Positions 1 through 8,030 of a stretch of 48,334 bases of DNA are shown piece after piece. A model generated the notes under the pieces. That model saw nothing but the letters and a program-made list of their open reading frames with translations. It searched no databases and was not told the DNA's origin. This DNA comes from Candidatus Frankia nodulisporulans (lineage in GTDB: Bacteria > Actinomycetota > Actinomycetes > Frankiales > Frankiaceae). Position numbers and translations under genes: made by a program. Each line of letters starts with the position of its first letter. Within the stretch, counting starts at the first letter, position 1. The DNA lies in assembly GCF_902806475.1 (NCBI RefSeq), contig NZ_CADCWS010000008.1:1-48334 (forward strand), in the 5' to 3' direction.

Positions 1-73
1 AATCCGGTGCAGGCGCCCCCCCGCCGGCACCAGCTGGGTGCCCGCGTCTCCGGGGGCGCGGTCGCGTCACTTC

Positions 74-79
74 TAACAT
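74..79 (+). promoter_or_regulatory. −10 box of tyrS (leaderless)
   Basis: TAACAT lies six bases before the tyrS ATG at 86 and no Shine-Dalgarno sequence is present. In actinobacteria a TANNNT box this close to the start codon usually means that transcription begins at or next to the ATG. Inference from spacing only. Confidence 0.55.
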
Positions 80-85
80 GGCCCT

Positions 86-1375
86 ATGACAAACGCGCTC
101 CTGGACGAGCTGTCCTGGCGTGGACTCATCCACGACAGCACCGATCCCGCCGAGCTTCGGGACCACCTGGCGGGCGGTGGGCGGCGCTGCTACATCGGTT
201 TCGACCCCACGGCACCCTCGCTGACCATCGGCAATCTGCTCCCGATCACGCTGTTGATCCGGGCCGCACGGGCCGGGGTCGGCGCGGTGGTGCTGTTCGG
301 CGGCGGCACCGGGCTGATCGGCGACCCGTCCGGCAAGTCGGTGGAACGTGCTCTGCTGTCCGCCGAGGACGTGGCTGGCAACGCCGCCCGACACCGGGAG
401 ATCATGGAGACGATCTTCGGCCGGGCACTCGGCGCGGACCAGCAGCCCAGCTTCGTCGACAACGGCGACTGGCTCGGCCGACTCGGCATGATCGAGTTCC
501 TGCGGGACGTCGGCAAGCACTTCCCGGTCACGGAGATGGTCCGGCGGGACTCGGTGCGGCGCCGTCTGAACGATCCCGAGGTCGGCCTGACCTACACCGA
601 GTTCAGCTACTCGCTGCTGCAGGCCTACGACTACCGGCGACTGTGCGAGGACCACGGCGTGACGCTGCAGCTGGGCGCGTCCGACCAGTGGGGCAACATC
701 GTCGCGGGGATCGACTATGTCCGCCGGGTGCTGCGTACCCAGGTGCATGGCCTGACCTGCCCGTTGCTGCTACGCGCGGACGGTACGAAGTTCGGCAAGT
801 CGGAGAGGGGCGCCGTCTGGCTGACCGCCGACCGCACGTCGCCGTACACCTTCTACCAGTTCCTGCTGAACCTCTCCGACGTCGATGCGCACACGTTCGC
901 GCTGTTCTTCTCCCTCACCGAACGGGAGCCGCTGGAGCGGCTGTTCGCCGAGCACGCCGAGGCGCCGGGCAAGCGGGCGCTGCAACGCCATCTCGCCCGC
1001 GAGCTCACCACGCTGCTGCACGGTCCGGGTGCGCTGGAGGCGGCCGAGGCGGCCTCGGCGGCGCTGTTCAGCGGGGACGTGAAGGCGATCGGGGCGGACC
1101 TGATCTCGGACGTGTTCGCCGATGTCCCCACGGTCAGCGAACCGCTGGACCGGCTGTCCGCGGACGGCGGCTGGTCGGTGGTCGACCTGCTGATCGCCAC
1201 CGGCCTGGCCAGTAGTCGCCGCGACGCCCGCGAGCATCTCGGCAACGGCGCGGTGCTGGTCAACGGGGACCGGATGGCCGCGGACAGCACCGTCACCGAG
1301 AAGGACCTTCTGCACGGCTCGGTGATCCTGATCCGCCGCGGCCGCCGCGAATGGCGGGTGGCCAGGTTCACCTGA
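86..1375 (+). CDS. tyrS: Tyrosyl-tRNA synthetase
   Basis: This enzyme charges tRNA-Tyr with tyrosine using ATP in the cytoplasm. The 429-residue protein has the bacterial TyrRS order. A class I Rossmann core carries a HIGH-type signature degenerated to TIGN near residue 48. The tyrosine-binding segments YTEFSYSLLQAYD and QLGASDQWGN follow, then the KFGKS loop near residue 235, and a C-terminal S4-like RNA-binding domain (RDAREHLGNGAVLVNG). Length is normal for the family. The ATG at 86 is chosen because it opens the conserved N-terminus and sits six bases after a −10 box. The gene is convergent with the glycosyltransferase gene ending at 1546, with a nested hairpin between them. Identification is secure. 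Confidence 0.97.
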   Translation: MTNALLDELSWRGLIHDSTDPAELRDHLAGGGRRCYIGFDPTAPSLTIGNLLPITLLIRAARAGVGAVVLFGGGTGLIGDPSGKSVERALLSAEDVAGNAARHREIMETIFGRALGADQQPSFVDNGDWLGRLGMIEFLRDVGKHFPVTEMVRRDSVRRRLNDPEVGLTYTEFSYSLLQAYDYRRLCEDHGVTLQLGASDQWGNIVAGIDYVRRVLRTQVHGLTCPLLLRADGTKFGKSERGAVWLTADRTSPYTFYQFLLNLSDVDAHTFALFFSLTEREPLERLFAEHAEAPGKRALQRHLARELTTLLHGPGALEAAEAASAALFSGDVKAIGADLISDVFADVPTVSEPLDRLSADGGWSVVDLLIATGLASSRRDAREHLGNGAVLVNGDRMAADSTVTEKDLLHGSVILIRRGRREWRVARFT

Positions 1376-1455
1376 GCCGCACCCCCGCCGCCCCGCACCC
1401 CCAGGGCATCCCATGGCTCCCCGGGACGGACGGCCCCGGACGGGCACCCGAGGGT

Positions 1456-1526
1456 CCCCGCCGCACACGACCGTGAACCGGCCAGCCAGCAGGCCAGCTG
1501 GCCGGTCGGACCCAGGTGCGGCGGGG
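1456..1526. terminator. Nested hairpin between convergent genes
   Basis: Bases 1456-1466 are the exact reverse complement of 1516-1526 (11 bp). Inside that stem, 1477-1486 pairs perfectly with 1497-1506 (10 bp, 10-base loop). There is no T-tract. Its position between the converging ends of tyrS (1375) and the glycosyltransferase gene (1546) suggests a bidirectional terminator. Confidence 0.5.
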
Positions 1527-1545
1527 TGCGGCCGGGTTCAGTCGG

Positions 1546-2457
1546 TCAGGGTGCGGGCGGGCCGACGAGCAGGCCCTTGATGTACGCGGCGTGCTCGTCG
1601 GCGGTGGCCTTCTGACCGCGGGCCCGGGACAGCACGGTTCGGCCCGCGTAGCCGGCGACCAGCATCGAGCGCATCACGTTCACCCGTCCCGGGGCGTTGT
1701 GCTTGCGCAGGTAGCGGACCATCGAGGCGCCCCGCATCTGCAGCATCCAGGTCTTGCCGGCACCGCTGCCGCCGGCTCCGTGCGGCACCAGCAGGTCGGT
1801 GCGCAGCTTCTGGCGCAGGCCCGCCTCCCGGATGGCCCGGCCCAGCGCCATGTCCTCGTTGTAGACGTAGAACGTCTCGTCGAAGGCGCCGAGCTCGAGG
1901 AACATCGTGCGACGCACGGCCATGCAGGCCCCGGTCAGCCATTCGGGGTTCATCGGCCGGCCCGGCGTCGGGCGGGCGAACAGCGCCGACGTCGGGGCCA
2001 CCTTGTGCGCGCCCAGGACGTGCAGCAGCACCCGTCGTGGCGTCGGCTCCCAGCCGCCGTTGCCGAGTTCGGGCTTTCCGTCATGACCCTTCATCGTCGC
2101 CGCGCTGGTCACCAGCTCCGGGTCGGCGAGCAGATCGTCGACGAGGACGTCGATGACGTCGACGGTGGGGCGGCTGTCCGGGTTGCCGAGCACGACGAAC
2201 TCGTACCGGGACGACCGGATGCCCATGTTCGCGGCCTTGGAGAAGCCCTTGCCGCCGCCGGAGTCGAGATAGCGGCTGTTCGGCCGGTCGGCGATCAGCT
2301 GCTCGACCCCGTCGGCACCGGCGGCGTTGTCGACCACCACCACCGGCATGTCGGTCGGCAGCGTCGCGAACAGACCCTCGAGCTGCTCGCGGCTGTGGTA
2401 GCTGACCAGCACGAGTTCGTACTGCCAGGTGGACCGCTTCGGTCGCTCGACGGCCAC
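1546..2457 (-). CDS. Family 2 glycosyltransferase, rhamnosyltransferase-like
   Basis: A 303-residue GT-A glycosyltransferase that probably adds a sugar, perhaps rhamnose, to a cell-envelope glycan or lipid carrier. The N-terminus has the GT2 pattern ELVLVSYHSREQLEGL followed by VVVVDNAAGADG. The donor-site segment FVVLGNPDSRP resembles the NPD motif of rhamnosyltransferase-like members. The acceptor region has WLTGACMAVRR and AFDETFYVYNEDMALGRAIREAG, where the E-D pair is the usual catalytic-base region. No membrane segment is visible. The start is GTG at 2457, with a GAGGAG ribosome site about nine bases upstream. It lies downstream of another GT2 gene on the same strand, so the two are probably co-transcribed. 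The acceptor is unknown. Confidence 0.88.
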   Translation of the reverse strand: MAVERPKRSTWQYELVLVSYHSREQLEGLFATLPTDMPVVVVDNAAGADGVEQLIADRPNSRYLDSGGGKGFSKAANMGIRSSRYEFVVLGNPDSRPTVDVIDVLVDDLLADPELVTSAATMKGHDGKPELGNGGWEPTPRRVLLHVLGAHKVAPTSALFARPTPGRPMNPEWLTGACMAVRRTMFLELGAFDETFYVYNEDMALGRAIREAGLRQKLRTDLLVPHGAGGSGAGKTWMLQMRGASMVRYLRKHNAPGRVNVMRSMLVAGYAGRTVLSRARGQKATADEHAAYIKGLLVGPPAP

Positions 2458-2472
2458 GGCGACACGCTCCTC

Positions 2473-2501
2473 ACTACCTGATGTGCGGAACTACCTGATG
2501 T
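2473..2501. repeat. 12-bp direct repeat in glycosyltransferase intergenic gap
   Basis: ACTACCTGATGT occurs at 2473-2484 and again at 2490-2501, a 17-bp period, in the 56-base gap between the two minus-strand glycosyltransferase genes and just upstream of the GTG at 2457. It could be an operator or a small duplication. Confidence 0.7.
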
Positions 2502-2513
2502 TCCGGCTGCTGC

Positions 2514-3782
2514 TCACGGACGGGTGGGGCTCAACGCGTCCGACGTCGAACCCGGCGGCGTCACCGGGGACGATCCGGACGCCGGCGGCAGGCCGGCCGG
2601 CGCGGACGCCCCAGCCGGCACCGCACCGGACGCGGTCGCGGTGGGCGCGACCCGCTCGGGCTTGGGCCACACGGCGGGACGGTCACGGGCCAGGAAGCGG
2701 CGTACGCCGCCGAGGGCGACGGCCTGCAGGAAGAAGACCTGCGCGACGAGCCTGGTCGGGCCCGGTGGGGTACGCCCGGTGAGCAGGGCTGCGGTGCTCG
2801 CGGCGCCGACGGCGTTGCCGGCCAGGAACACCCGGGCGACCCAGCTGTGGCGGGCGGCGGGGACGGCGATCCCGATCAGCACGACCTGGGCGACGGGCCC
2901 GAACGACGAACGGACCAGCCGGTGCCCCCACAGCTGCGGGGTGACCGGCAGCGCGCCGGGCACCAGCGCGGCGCGGCGCCGCCAGAGCATGTCCAGGTTG
3001 CCGGCGACGATCCTGGTCCGACGTTCCCACTCGCCGTTGTAGTCCGGCGCGGCGGGCTCGAGGGAGTACGCCTCGGGCTCGTAGACGACGCGCAGGCCAC
3101 CTTCGAGGACGTCCAGGGCGAGCCAGGCGTCGTCGACGGCGGTGTCCGCGGGCAGCGGGCGGAAGGCCTGGCGGCGAAACGCGAGCATCTCGCCGACGAC
3201 GCCGATCGTGGCCCCGGTCGCGGACTCGCAGCGCTTGAGCCACGACTCGAACTTCCAGTAGAAGCCCTGGGCGCCGTCGGGGTCGTCGACCCGCTTCTCG
3301 CCGGCGACCGCCCCGACCGTGTCGTCGGTGAAGTGGCGGGCGGCGGCGCGCAGCGCGCCGGGAGCGAGCACGGCGTTCGCGTCGGTCAGCACGACGACCT
3401 CGTGGGAGGCCGCGGCGACCCCACGGTTGACCGCGCGGGCCTTGCCGAGCCGCTCACCGGAGGAGAGCACCCGCACGCCTGGACGGCGCGACGCCTCGGC
3501 TGTCTCGGCATCGTCGGCGACGACGATGATCTCCATGGTCCCGGGGTAGTCGGTACCCGCGAGCTCGTCGAGTTTCGTGCCGATGACCGCGGCTTCCCGA
3601 TAGGCGGAAACGACGACGCTCAGGCCCGGCCAGCCAAGGGGATCGGGGTCCGCCGGCACCGGTGTCTCCAGGCCCCGGCTACGTAGCCCGATATACACCG
3701 GGTACAGAACGTGACCGTACACGGTGGCGGCTCCGAGTGCCGCGACGGCGGCACCTCGACTGATGGTCCGGACACCTGTCAT
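2514..3782 (-). CDS. Family 2 glycosyltransferase, membrane-associated
   Basis: A 422-residue processive-type GT2 protein. A hydrophobic N-terminus (AVAALGAATVYGHVLYPVYIGL) precedes the catalytic domain. That domain contains LSVVVSAYREAAVIGTKLDEL, IIVVADDAETAEAS, VVLTDANAVLAPGAL (the D-x-D-like metal site), AVDDAWLALDVLEGG and a distant QxxRW-like segment EWERRTRIVAGN. Two or three hydrophobic helices follow near residues 295-365, then a Pro/Ala-rich tail. The start is ATG at 3782, because the longer frame upstream lacks conservation and TACGGT (3790-3795, minus strand) lies seven bases before this ATG. It is the first gene of a two-gene operon and is divergent from the GT4 gene at 3894. The sugar and acceptor cannot be read from the sequence. 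Confidence 0.87.
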   Translation of the reverse strand: MTGVRTISRGAAVAALGAATVYGHVLYPVYIGLRSRGLETPVPADPDPLGWPGLSVVVSAYREAAVIGTKLDELAGTDYPGTMEIIVVADDAETAEASRRPGVRVLSSGERLGKARAVNRGVAAASHEVVVLTDANAVLAPGALRAAARHFTDDTVGAVAGEKRVDDPDGAQGFYWKFESWLKRCESATGATIGVVGEMLAFRRQAFRPLPADTAVDDAWLALDVLEGGLRVVYEPEAYSLEPAAPDYNGEWERRTRIVAGNLDMLWRRRAALVPGALPVTPQLWGHRLVRSSFGPVAQVVLIGIAVPAARHSWVARVFLAGNAVGAASTAALLTGRTPPGPTRLVAQVFFLQAVALGGVRRFLARDRPAVWPKPERVAPTATASGAVPAGASAPAGLPPASGSSPVTPPGSTSDALSPTRP

Positions 3783-3789
3783 GTCGTCA

Positions 3790-3795
3790 ACCGTA
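3790..3795 (-). promoter_or_regulatory. −10 box of glycosyltransferase operon
   Basis: Read on the minus strand this is TACGGT, seven bases before the ATG at 3782. It predicts a leaderless transcript for the two-gene glycosyltransferase operon. The divergent GT4 gene has a matching arrangement about 90 bases away. Confidence 0.5.
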
Positions 3796-3880
3796 GCGTT
3801 GCACCGTGGACATCCGGCCATGGGCTCCTCATGCCGCCCGGCGCGCTACCTCCCGCAGGGGCCACCGTCCGCACGCCCGT

Positions 3881-3886
3881 TACAGT
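3881..3886 (+). promoter_or_regulatory. −10 box of GT4 glycosyltransferase gene
   Basis: TACAGT ends seven bases before the GTG at 3894, and no ribosome-binding site lies in between. This spacing decides the start codon: it excludes the longer upstream reading frame and predicts a leaderless mRNA. Confidence 0.6.
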
Positions 3887-3893
3887 GGGTCGG

Positions 3894-5108
3894 GTGAGTG
3901 ACTCCACACGTTGGATCGTCGTGGTCGAGGAACCGTTTCTCCCGGCCGATGCCGGCGGTCGGGTGGAGACGCTGAGTTTCCTGACCGCGGCCGCCGCCGC
4001 CGGTATCCGGATGCAGGTCCTCGTCCCCGCGCGCGACGACATCGACATCGCGGCGTACGAGGAGGCGATTCCCGGTTCCGCGGTCACCCGGCTGCGCCGG
4101 GACGACAGCCCGCGCGCCCACCTGACGCCGAAACCGTTCATGCACGCCTCCCGGCCGGTGGGTCCGCTGCGCCGGGCGTTGGAGGCGACCCCACCCCGCG
4201 CCGACGCCGTGATCAGCTACAGCTGCCGATCGTCGCATCTGGGTGAGGAGATCGCCCGGATCTGGAAGCTTCCCCATCTGGTCCGGGCGCACAACGTCGA
4301 CTCGGAGTTCTTCCGGGTGCTGGCCCGCAGCGGTTCGGGGCCGCGCGCCCTCGCCTACGAGGTCGAGTACCACAAGCTGCGCCTAGCCGAGCTTTCCCTG
4401 CACCATTCGCCGCTGGTCACCTGCATCGCGGACATCTCCCTGGAAGATCACCAGTGGCGGCGGGCCCGGGCGAGTGTGCCGACCTTCCACCTGCCGCCGT
4501 TCCTGCCGGTCGGCGCCCTGCGGGCCGGCGTCGGCGCGGATGCGGCCACCGATCCGGCGAACGCCGCGCCCCGCGACGGGCAGCGGCTGGTGTTCGTCGG
4601 CTCGCTGGACACCCCGACCAACATCGAGGCGTTGCGCTGGTTCCTCGGCGGATGCTGGCCGTCGGTGCGGGTGCGCCATCCCGAGGCGACGTTCCAGGTC
4701 GTCGGACGGCGACCGGAGGATGGCCTGGCCGCCTGGCTCGCCGGCTTCGACGGCGTCGAACTGCACACCGACGTCCCCAGCGTCGTCGGTTACCTGACGG
4801 CGGCGACCCTGTCGGTGAACCCGATGCAGTCCGGTTCCGGCGTCAACATCAAGGCCATCGAGGCGATGGCGACGGGAACTCCGGTGGTCAGCACCCCGAC
4901 CGGCAGCCGCGGGCTGGGCTGGACACCAGGCACCGACCTGCTGGTGGCCGAGGAGCCGGCCGCGTTCGCCGCCGCCGTCAGCGACCTGCTGGCGCAGCCG
5001 GCGCGGGCCGCCGAGATCGGCGCGGCCGGGCGTGCCTATGTCCTACGGGAACTCGACCACGGCACGCTGATCCGCACGATCGAGGAGCATCTGAACCCCG
5101 CCGTCTAG
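3894..5108 (+). CDS. Family 4 glycosyltransferase (GT-B fold)
   Basis: A 404-residue GT-B glycosyltransferase likely to act in envelope glycan assembly. The N-terminal lobe starts [24 protein letters not shown], a typical acceptor-side opening with the PADAGG turn. The C-terminal nucleotide-sugar lobe contains [35 protein letters not shown] and [35 protein letters not shown], the conserved E-x7-E/donor loop region of GT4 enzymes. The start is GTG at 3894, placed by the −10 box at 3881. It is divergent from two GT2 genes, so all three form one glycosylation locus. Its stop codon overlaps that of pth on the other strand in the palindrome CTAG. Confidence 0.88.
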   Translation: MSDSTRWIVVVEEPFLPADAGGRVETLSFLTAAAAAGIRMQVLVPARDDIDIAAYEEAIPGSAVTRLRRDDSPRAHLTPKPFMHASRPVGPLRRALEATPPRADAVISYSCRSSHLGEEIARIWKLPHLVRAHNVDSEFFRVLARSGSGPRALAYEVEYHKLRLAELSLHHSPLVTCIADISLEDHQWRRARASVPTFHLPPFLPVGALRAGVGADAATDPANAAPRDGQRLVFVGSLDTPTNIEALRWFLGGCWPSVRVRHPEATFQVVGRRPEDGLAAWLAGFDGVELHTDVPSVVGYLTAATLSVNPMQSGSGVNIKAIEAMATGTPVVSTPTGSRGLGWTPGTDLLVAEEPAAFAAAVSDLLAQPARAAEIGAAGRAYVLRELDHGTLIRTIEEHLNPAV

Positions 5109-5698
5109 AGCAGGGCGTGGTAACGGTTCTGGGTGGGCTCGAGGCCGTGGGTGATCAGCATTTCCACCGAGTCGGCGGCATGCTCGAGCAGCAGCGGCAG
5201 GTCGCGGCGCTCCGCGGTGCCGAAGTCGCGTAGGACGAAGGCGGCGGCGTCCATCCGACCCGGGGGCCGTCCGACGCCGACCCGAACGCGCAGGTAGTCG
5301 CGGGTGCCCAGCGACGAGGTGATCGAGCGCAGGCCGTTGTGACCGTTGTCTCCGCCGCCCTGCTTCAGGCGAACCGTCCCGAAGGGGATGTCCAGTTCGT
5401 CATGCACGACGATGATCCGAGCCGGCTCGATCTTGTAGAAGCCCCGAACGGCGGTGACGGGGCCACCGGAGAGATTCATGAACGACAGCGGCCGGGCGAG
5501 AACCGCCCGGGCGCCGGCGAGGCGAACCTCGGCCACATCCGCCCGCGAGCGGTGCGACTTCAGCCGCGCCCCGGCCCGCTGCGCCAGCAGATCGACGACC
5601 ATGAAACCGGCGTTGTGTCGGTTTCCGGCGTAGTCCGGGCCGGGGTTGCCCAGTCCGACGACGAGCCAGGGCCCGTCGTCGGTCGGGATGTTCGTCAT
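5105..5698 (-). CDS. pth: Peptidyl-tRNA hydrolase
   Basis: Pth cleaves the ester bond of peptidyl-tRNAs released by stalled ribosomes, recycling tRNA. The 197-residue length is standard. All family landmarks are visible: [24 protein letters not shown] with the catalytic His (RHNAGF), [27 protein letters not shown] and GHNGLRSI. The ATG at 5698 opens the conserved block. It lies 131 bases downstream of rplY on the same strand, the usual actinobacterial rplY-pth order. Its stop shares CTAG (5105-5108) with the convergent GT4 gene, so there is no room for an intergenic terminator. Confidence 0.97.
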   Translation of the reverse strand: MTNIPTDDGPWLVVGLGNPGPDYAGNRHNAGFMVVDLLAQRAGARLKSHRSRADVAEVRLAGARAVLARPLSFMNLSGGPVTAVRGFYKIEPARIIVVHDELDIPFGTVRLKQGGGDNGHNGLRSITSSLGTRDYLRVRVGVGRPPGRMDAAAFVLRDFGTAERRDLPLLLEHAADSVEMLITHGLEPTQNRYHALL

Positions 5699-5829
5699 GG
5701 CCCGTCCATCCGCATGTCGTCATCGGGTGGCATCGCAGGTCCAGTAGTGCGTGTGCGGGTGGTTCGGGTGCAGGTGGTGCGGGTGGTGCGGTGGCGCCGG
5801 GTGTCGACGGAGGGATCCCGCCCGCGTGG

Positions 5830-6450
5830 TTACGCGGACGCGGTCGCCGCGCCGGCTTCCTCGGCCGCCGGGGTCTCGCCGAGCGCTGCCTCAACCTGAG
5901 CGGTGGTCCGCTTGGCCAGGCACTGCACGACAACGAGATCCGGATCGGCGTCGAGCACCGAGCCCGCGGGCAGCGCGAGCTGACGGGCCAGCACGCTGGT
6001 GCCGGGCTCGAGACCGGTGATGTCGATTTCGATCGGGCCAGGCAGACGGGCCGCGTCAGCCTTGACCGCGATCGTCATGACCTGCTGGTCGATCAGGGTG
6101 TCGGGGTGTGCATCCCCGATGACCTGGACCGGGATCTCAGCGACGATCTTCTCGCCCCGGTTGACCAGCACCAGGTCGATGTGCTCGAAGCTGCCCTTGA
6201 TCGGGTGGCGTTGGACGTCCTTGGCGAGCGCGAGCTCGATACCGTCGCCGAGCTCAAGGGTGAGCAGGACGTTGGTACCGGCGTCGGTCTTGAACGCGTG
6301 AAGCAGGTCGTGCGCGGGAAGCGCGATGTGGCGCGGCGGCTTGCCGTGCCCGTAGAGAACGGCCGGTACCTTGCCGGCGCGGCGGGTGCGACGTGCACCG
6401 CCTTTACCGAACTCGGTGCGCGGCTCCGCGGCGATGCGGACCTCGGACAT
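5830..6450 (-). CDS. rplY: 50S ribosomal protein L25/TL5 (Ctc family)
   Basis: L25 binds 5S rRNA in the large ribosomal subunit. The 206-residue form is the long Ctc/TL5 type. The N-terminal L25 domain (MSEVRIAAEPRTEFGKGGARR, GKVPAVLYGHGKPPRHIAL) is followed by a C-terminal beta domain with FEHIDLVLVNRGEKI, and then an Ala/Glu-rich acidic tail. The start ATG at 6450 is chosen because the TEFGKG opening is the canonical N-terminus; the open frame continues upstream without conservation. A GGAAGGA sequence lies about a dozen bases upstream. It precedes pth, whose product acts in the same process, and is probably co-transcribed with it. Confidence 0.95.
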   Translation of the reverse strand: MSEVRIAAEPRTEFGKGGARRTRRAGKVPAVLYGHGKPPRHIALPAHDLLHAFKTDAGTNVLLTLELGDGIELALAKDVQRHPIKGSFEHIDLVLVNRGEKIVAEIPVQVIGDAHPDTLIDQQVMTIAVKADAARLPGPIEIDITGLEPGTSVLARQLALPAGSVLDADPDLVVVQCLAKRTTAQVEAALGETPAAEEAGAATASA

Positions 6451-6958
6451 GGCGACGCACAGTCCTTCCAGACGTGGGATTCTTCGCCGGAGGGCGGACG
6501 AGCCACCGCGGCGCGGTCCTTCACCGTACCGGACTCCACGCGCGCAGGGGCCACCGCCCGGAGTTGTCAAGTTCCGCGCCGCCGGAGACCGCCCCCACGA
6601 TGGCGCCCCGCACCCCACCGACCCGCCCCGGATGCGCCGTGCTGCTCGCGGTCCGCCCGCCCCGGACCGCGAGCCCGGGCGCCTTCGCAGGTCAGAGGCG
6701 ACCGTGCGGCGGATTACGCGCAGGTCAGACGGCCTACGAGCCGCCTGGCCCCGCGCTCGGCGCGGCCGCGACCGGCACGTCAGTGCCCCGTACGCAGCCT
6801 GACGGTGCACCCGAGCGGCCCGCCCGCGGCCTTCCACCCGCCCGGCGCGGACGGGGTCAGGCGCCCCGTCCCGACCGGGCCGACCGGGCTGTCCGGGCCG
6901 ATCCGCCGGCTGGCTCATGCCTGGCCGGCCGATCATCCCTGCCACCCTCGGGCCGGCC
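6451..6958. other. 508-base interval without a supported gene
   Basis: Several long frames are open here on both strands, but all are Arg/Pro-rich shadows of high-GC sequence, with no ribosome site or recognisable domain. The rplY promoter should lie at its left edge. I see no RNA gene or strong hairpin. Confidence 0.4.
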
Positions 6959-7750
6959 TCACCACTGCCGGTGATCCCCGCGCAGGTGGCGACGCGCCGA
7001 CCACCGGCGCCGGTACACCGACCACCGGGACCGTTTCCCCGCCGCCCACTCGCCGGCCGCCCACTCGCCGGCCGCCCACTCGCCGGCCGCCCACTCGCCG
7101 GCCGCCCACTCGCCGGGCGCCCACTCGCCGGTCATCCGGTCCGCGGCCGTCCACTCGCCGGCCGCGGGGTCTCCCGAAGTCCGGTCGTCCGCGGCTTCGA
7201 GCTCCCTGCGCGCGTTCGCCGCGGCCCGGTCCCGCACGCGTCGGCCACCGGCGATCCGACGGGCCGCGGGACGGCGACCGTGGTGCGACGCCGACCGCCA
7301 GCGCCGAGCCGTGGCCGACGCGGCACCGGCACCTGTCGACGGCCGCGCCGAGCTCCGTGACGCGGTCGCGCGGGACCTCGCCGCCGTGGCCTCGGGCTCG
7401 GTCTTGGGCTCGGGGGCTGCGGTCATGTCCGCATGCAGCGCGTGCAACTGCTCGACCCGCGTCTGTGGGCTGAGGTCGGGGTCGTGATGGGTGGCGCGGA
7501 CGAAGGCGCGCAGCTGGGCCCGGCGGCGTGCCGCCTCGACTCCCTCGATGCGATCCGCCGGCGGCCGCGACGCACGCCCGGGCCCACCAGCCGCGGACCC
7601 ACCAGCCACGGACCTGCCGACCGCGGACCCGCGGGCTCCGGACCTGCCGGCCGCGGCTCCGCCGGAGCGGGAGGTGGTGCTGGTGGAGGTGGTGCTGGTG
7701 GAGCCGGCACTCGTGGTGTCGGGCCGGGATGTTCTGGTGGTGATGGTCAT
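6959..7750 (-). CDS. Repeat-rich protein of unknown function
   Basis: I do not recognise this 263-residue protein. The start is ATG at 7750, supported by a strong GGGGAGGAATC ribosome site a few bases upstream. The N-terminus is Ser/Thr-rich (residues 1-28). A pentapeptide array of the SxxGR type follows at about 30-56, then a central charged segment at about 65-112 (RRAQLRAFVRATHHDPDLSPQTRVEQLHALHADM) likely to be helical. A basic, Ala-rich stretch and a C-terminal array of six GEWAA-like units end in a Trp/Arg-rich tail. There is no signal peptide or membrane segment. Both arrays are encoded by 15-bp tandem repeats and could vary in copy number. The C-terminal part is less certain, because every frame here is open. 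It is divergent from ispE. Confidence 0.55.
   Translation of the reverse strand: MTITTRTSRPDTTSAGSTSTTSTSTTSRSGGAAAGRSGARGSAVGRSVAGGSAAGGPGRASRPPADRIEGVEAARRRAQLRAFVRATHHDPDLSPQTRVEQLHALHADMTAAPEPKTEPEATAARSRATASRSSARPSTGAGAASATARRWRSASHHGRRPAARRIAGGRRVRDRAAANARRELEAADDRTSGDPAAGEWTAADRMTGEWAPGEWAAGEWAAGEWAAGEWAAGEWAAGKRSRWSVYRRRWSARRHLRGDHRQW
7041..7160. repeat. 15-bp tandem repeat (eight units)
   Basis: Five identical copies of GCCGCCCACTCGCCG run from 7041 to 7115. A one-base variant (7116-7130), a diverged unit (7131-7145) and another one-base variant (7146-7160) follow. On the minus strand each unit reads as Gly-Glu-Trp-Ala-Ala in the repeat-rich protein gene. Confidence 0.95.
7583..7657. 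repeat. 15-bp degenerate tandem repeat (five units)
   Basis: Five 15-bp units start at 7583, 7598, 7613, 7628 and 7643, the first two differing at one base. In the minus-strand frame of the repeat-rich protein gene they encode pentapeptides of the SxxGR type near its N-terminus. Confidence 0.75.
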
Positions 7751-8030
7751 GATGATTCCTCCCCCGCCGCGCCTGGTGAGACGGTGGACCGCGGCGCGCG
7801 CGCAGCGGGGAGGGAGCCTTCCGTTCGGGGGCACCCACGCCAGCGACTCGTTCGTATCCGCCGCTGCACCAGCCCGACTGTGGGCGTACCCCGTGGCCGG
7901 CGGACGTACGCCGTGGGTGGAGCGCGATGCGCCGCGGAGCCGGCGGATAGGTTGGATCGCAGGCCACGCCGCACCGTGAGCCGCCAGTGAGCGTGAGCCC
8001 GCGCCCTCGAGGCCGAGCCGACGAGTCCGA

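Noticed and set aside
5791-7473. A 560-residue plus-strand frame with RPPT repeats
   Set aside because: It runs opposite rplY and the repeat-rich gene, is Arg/Pro-rich and has no ribosome site. The repeats are the complement of the GEWAA units.
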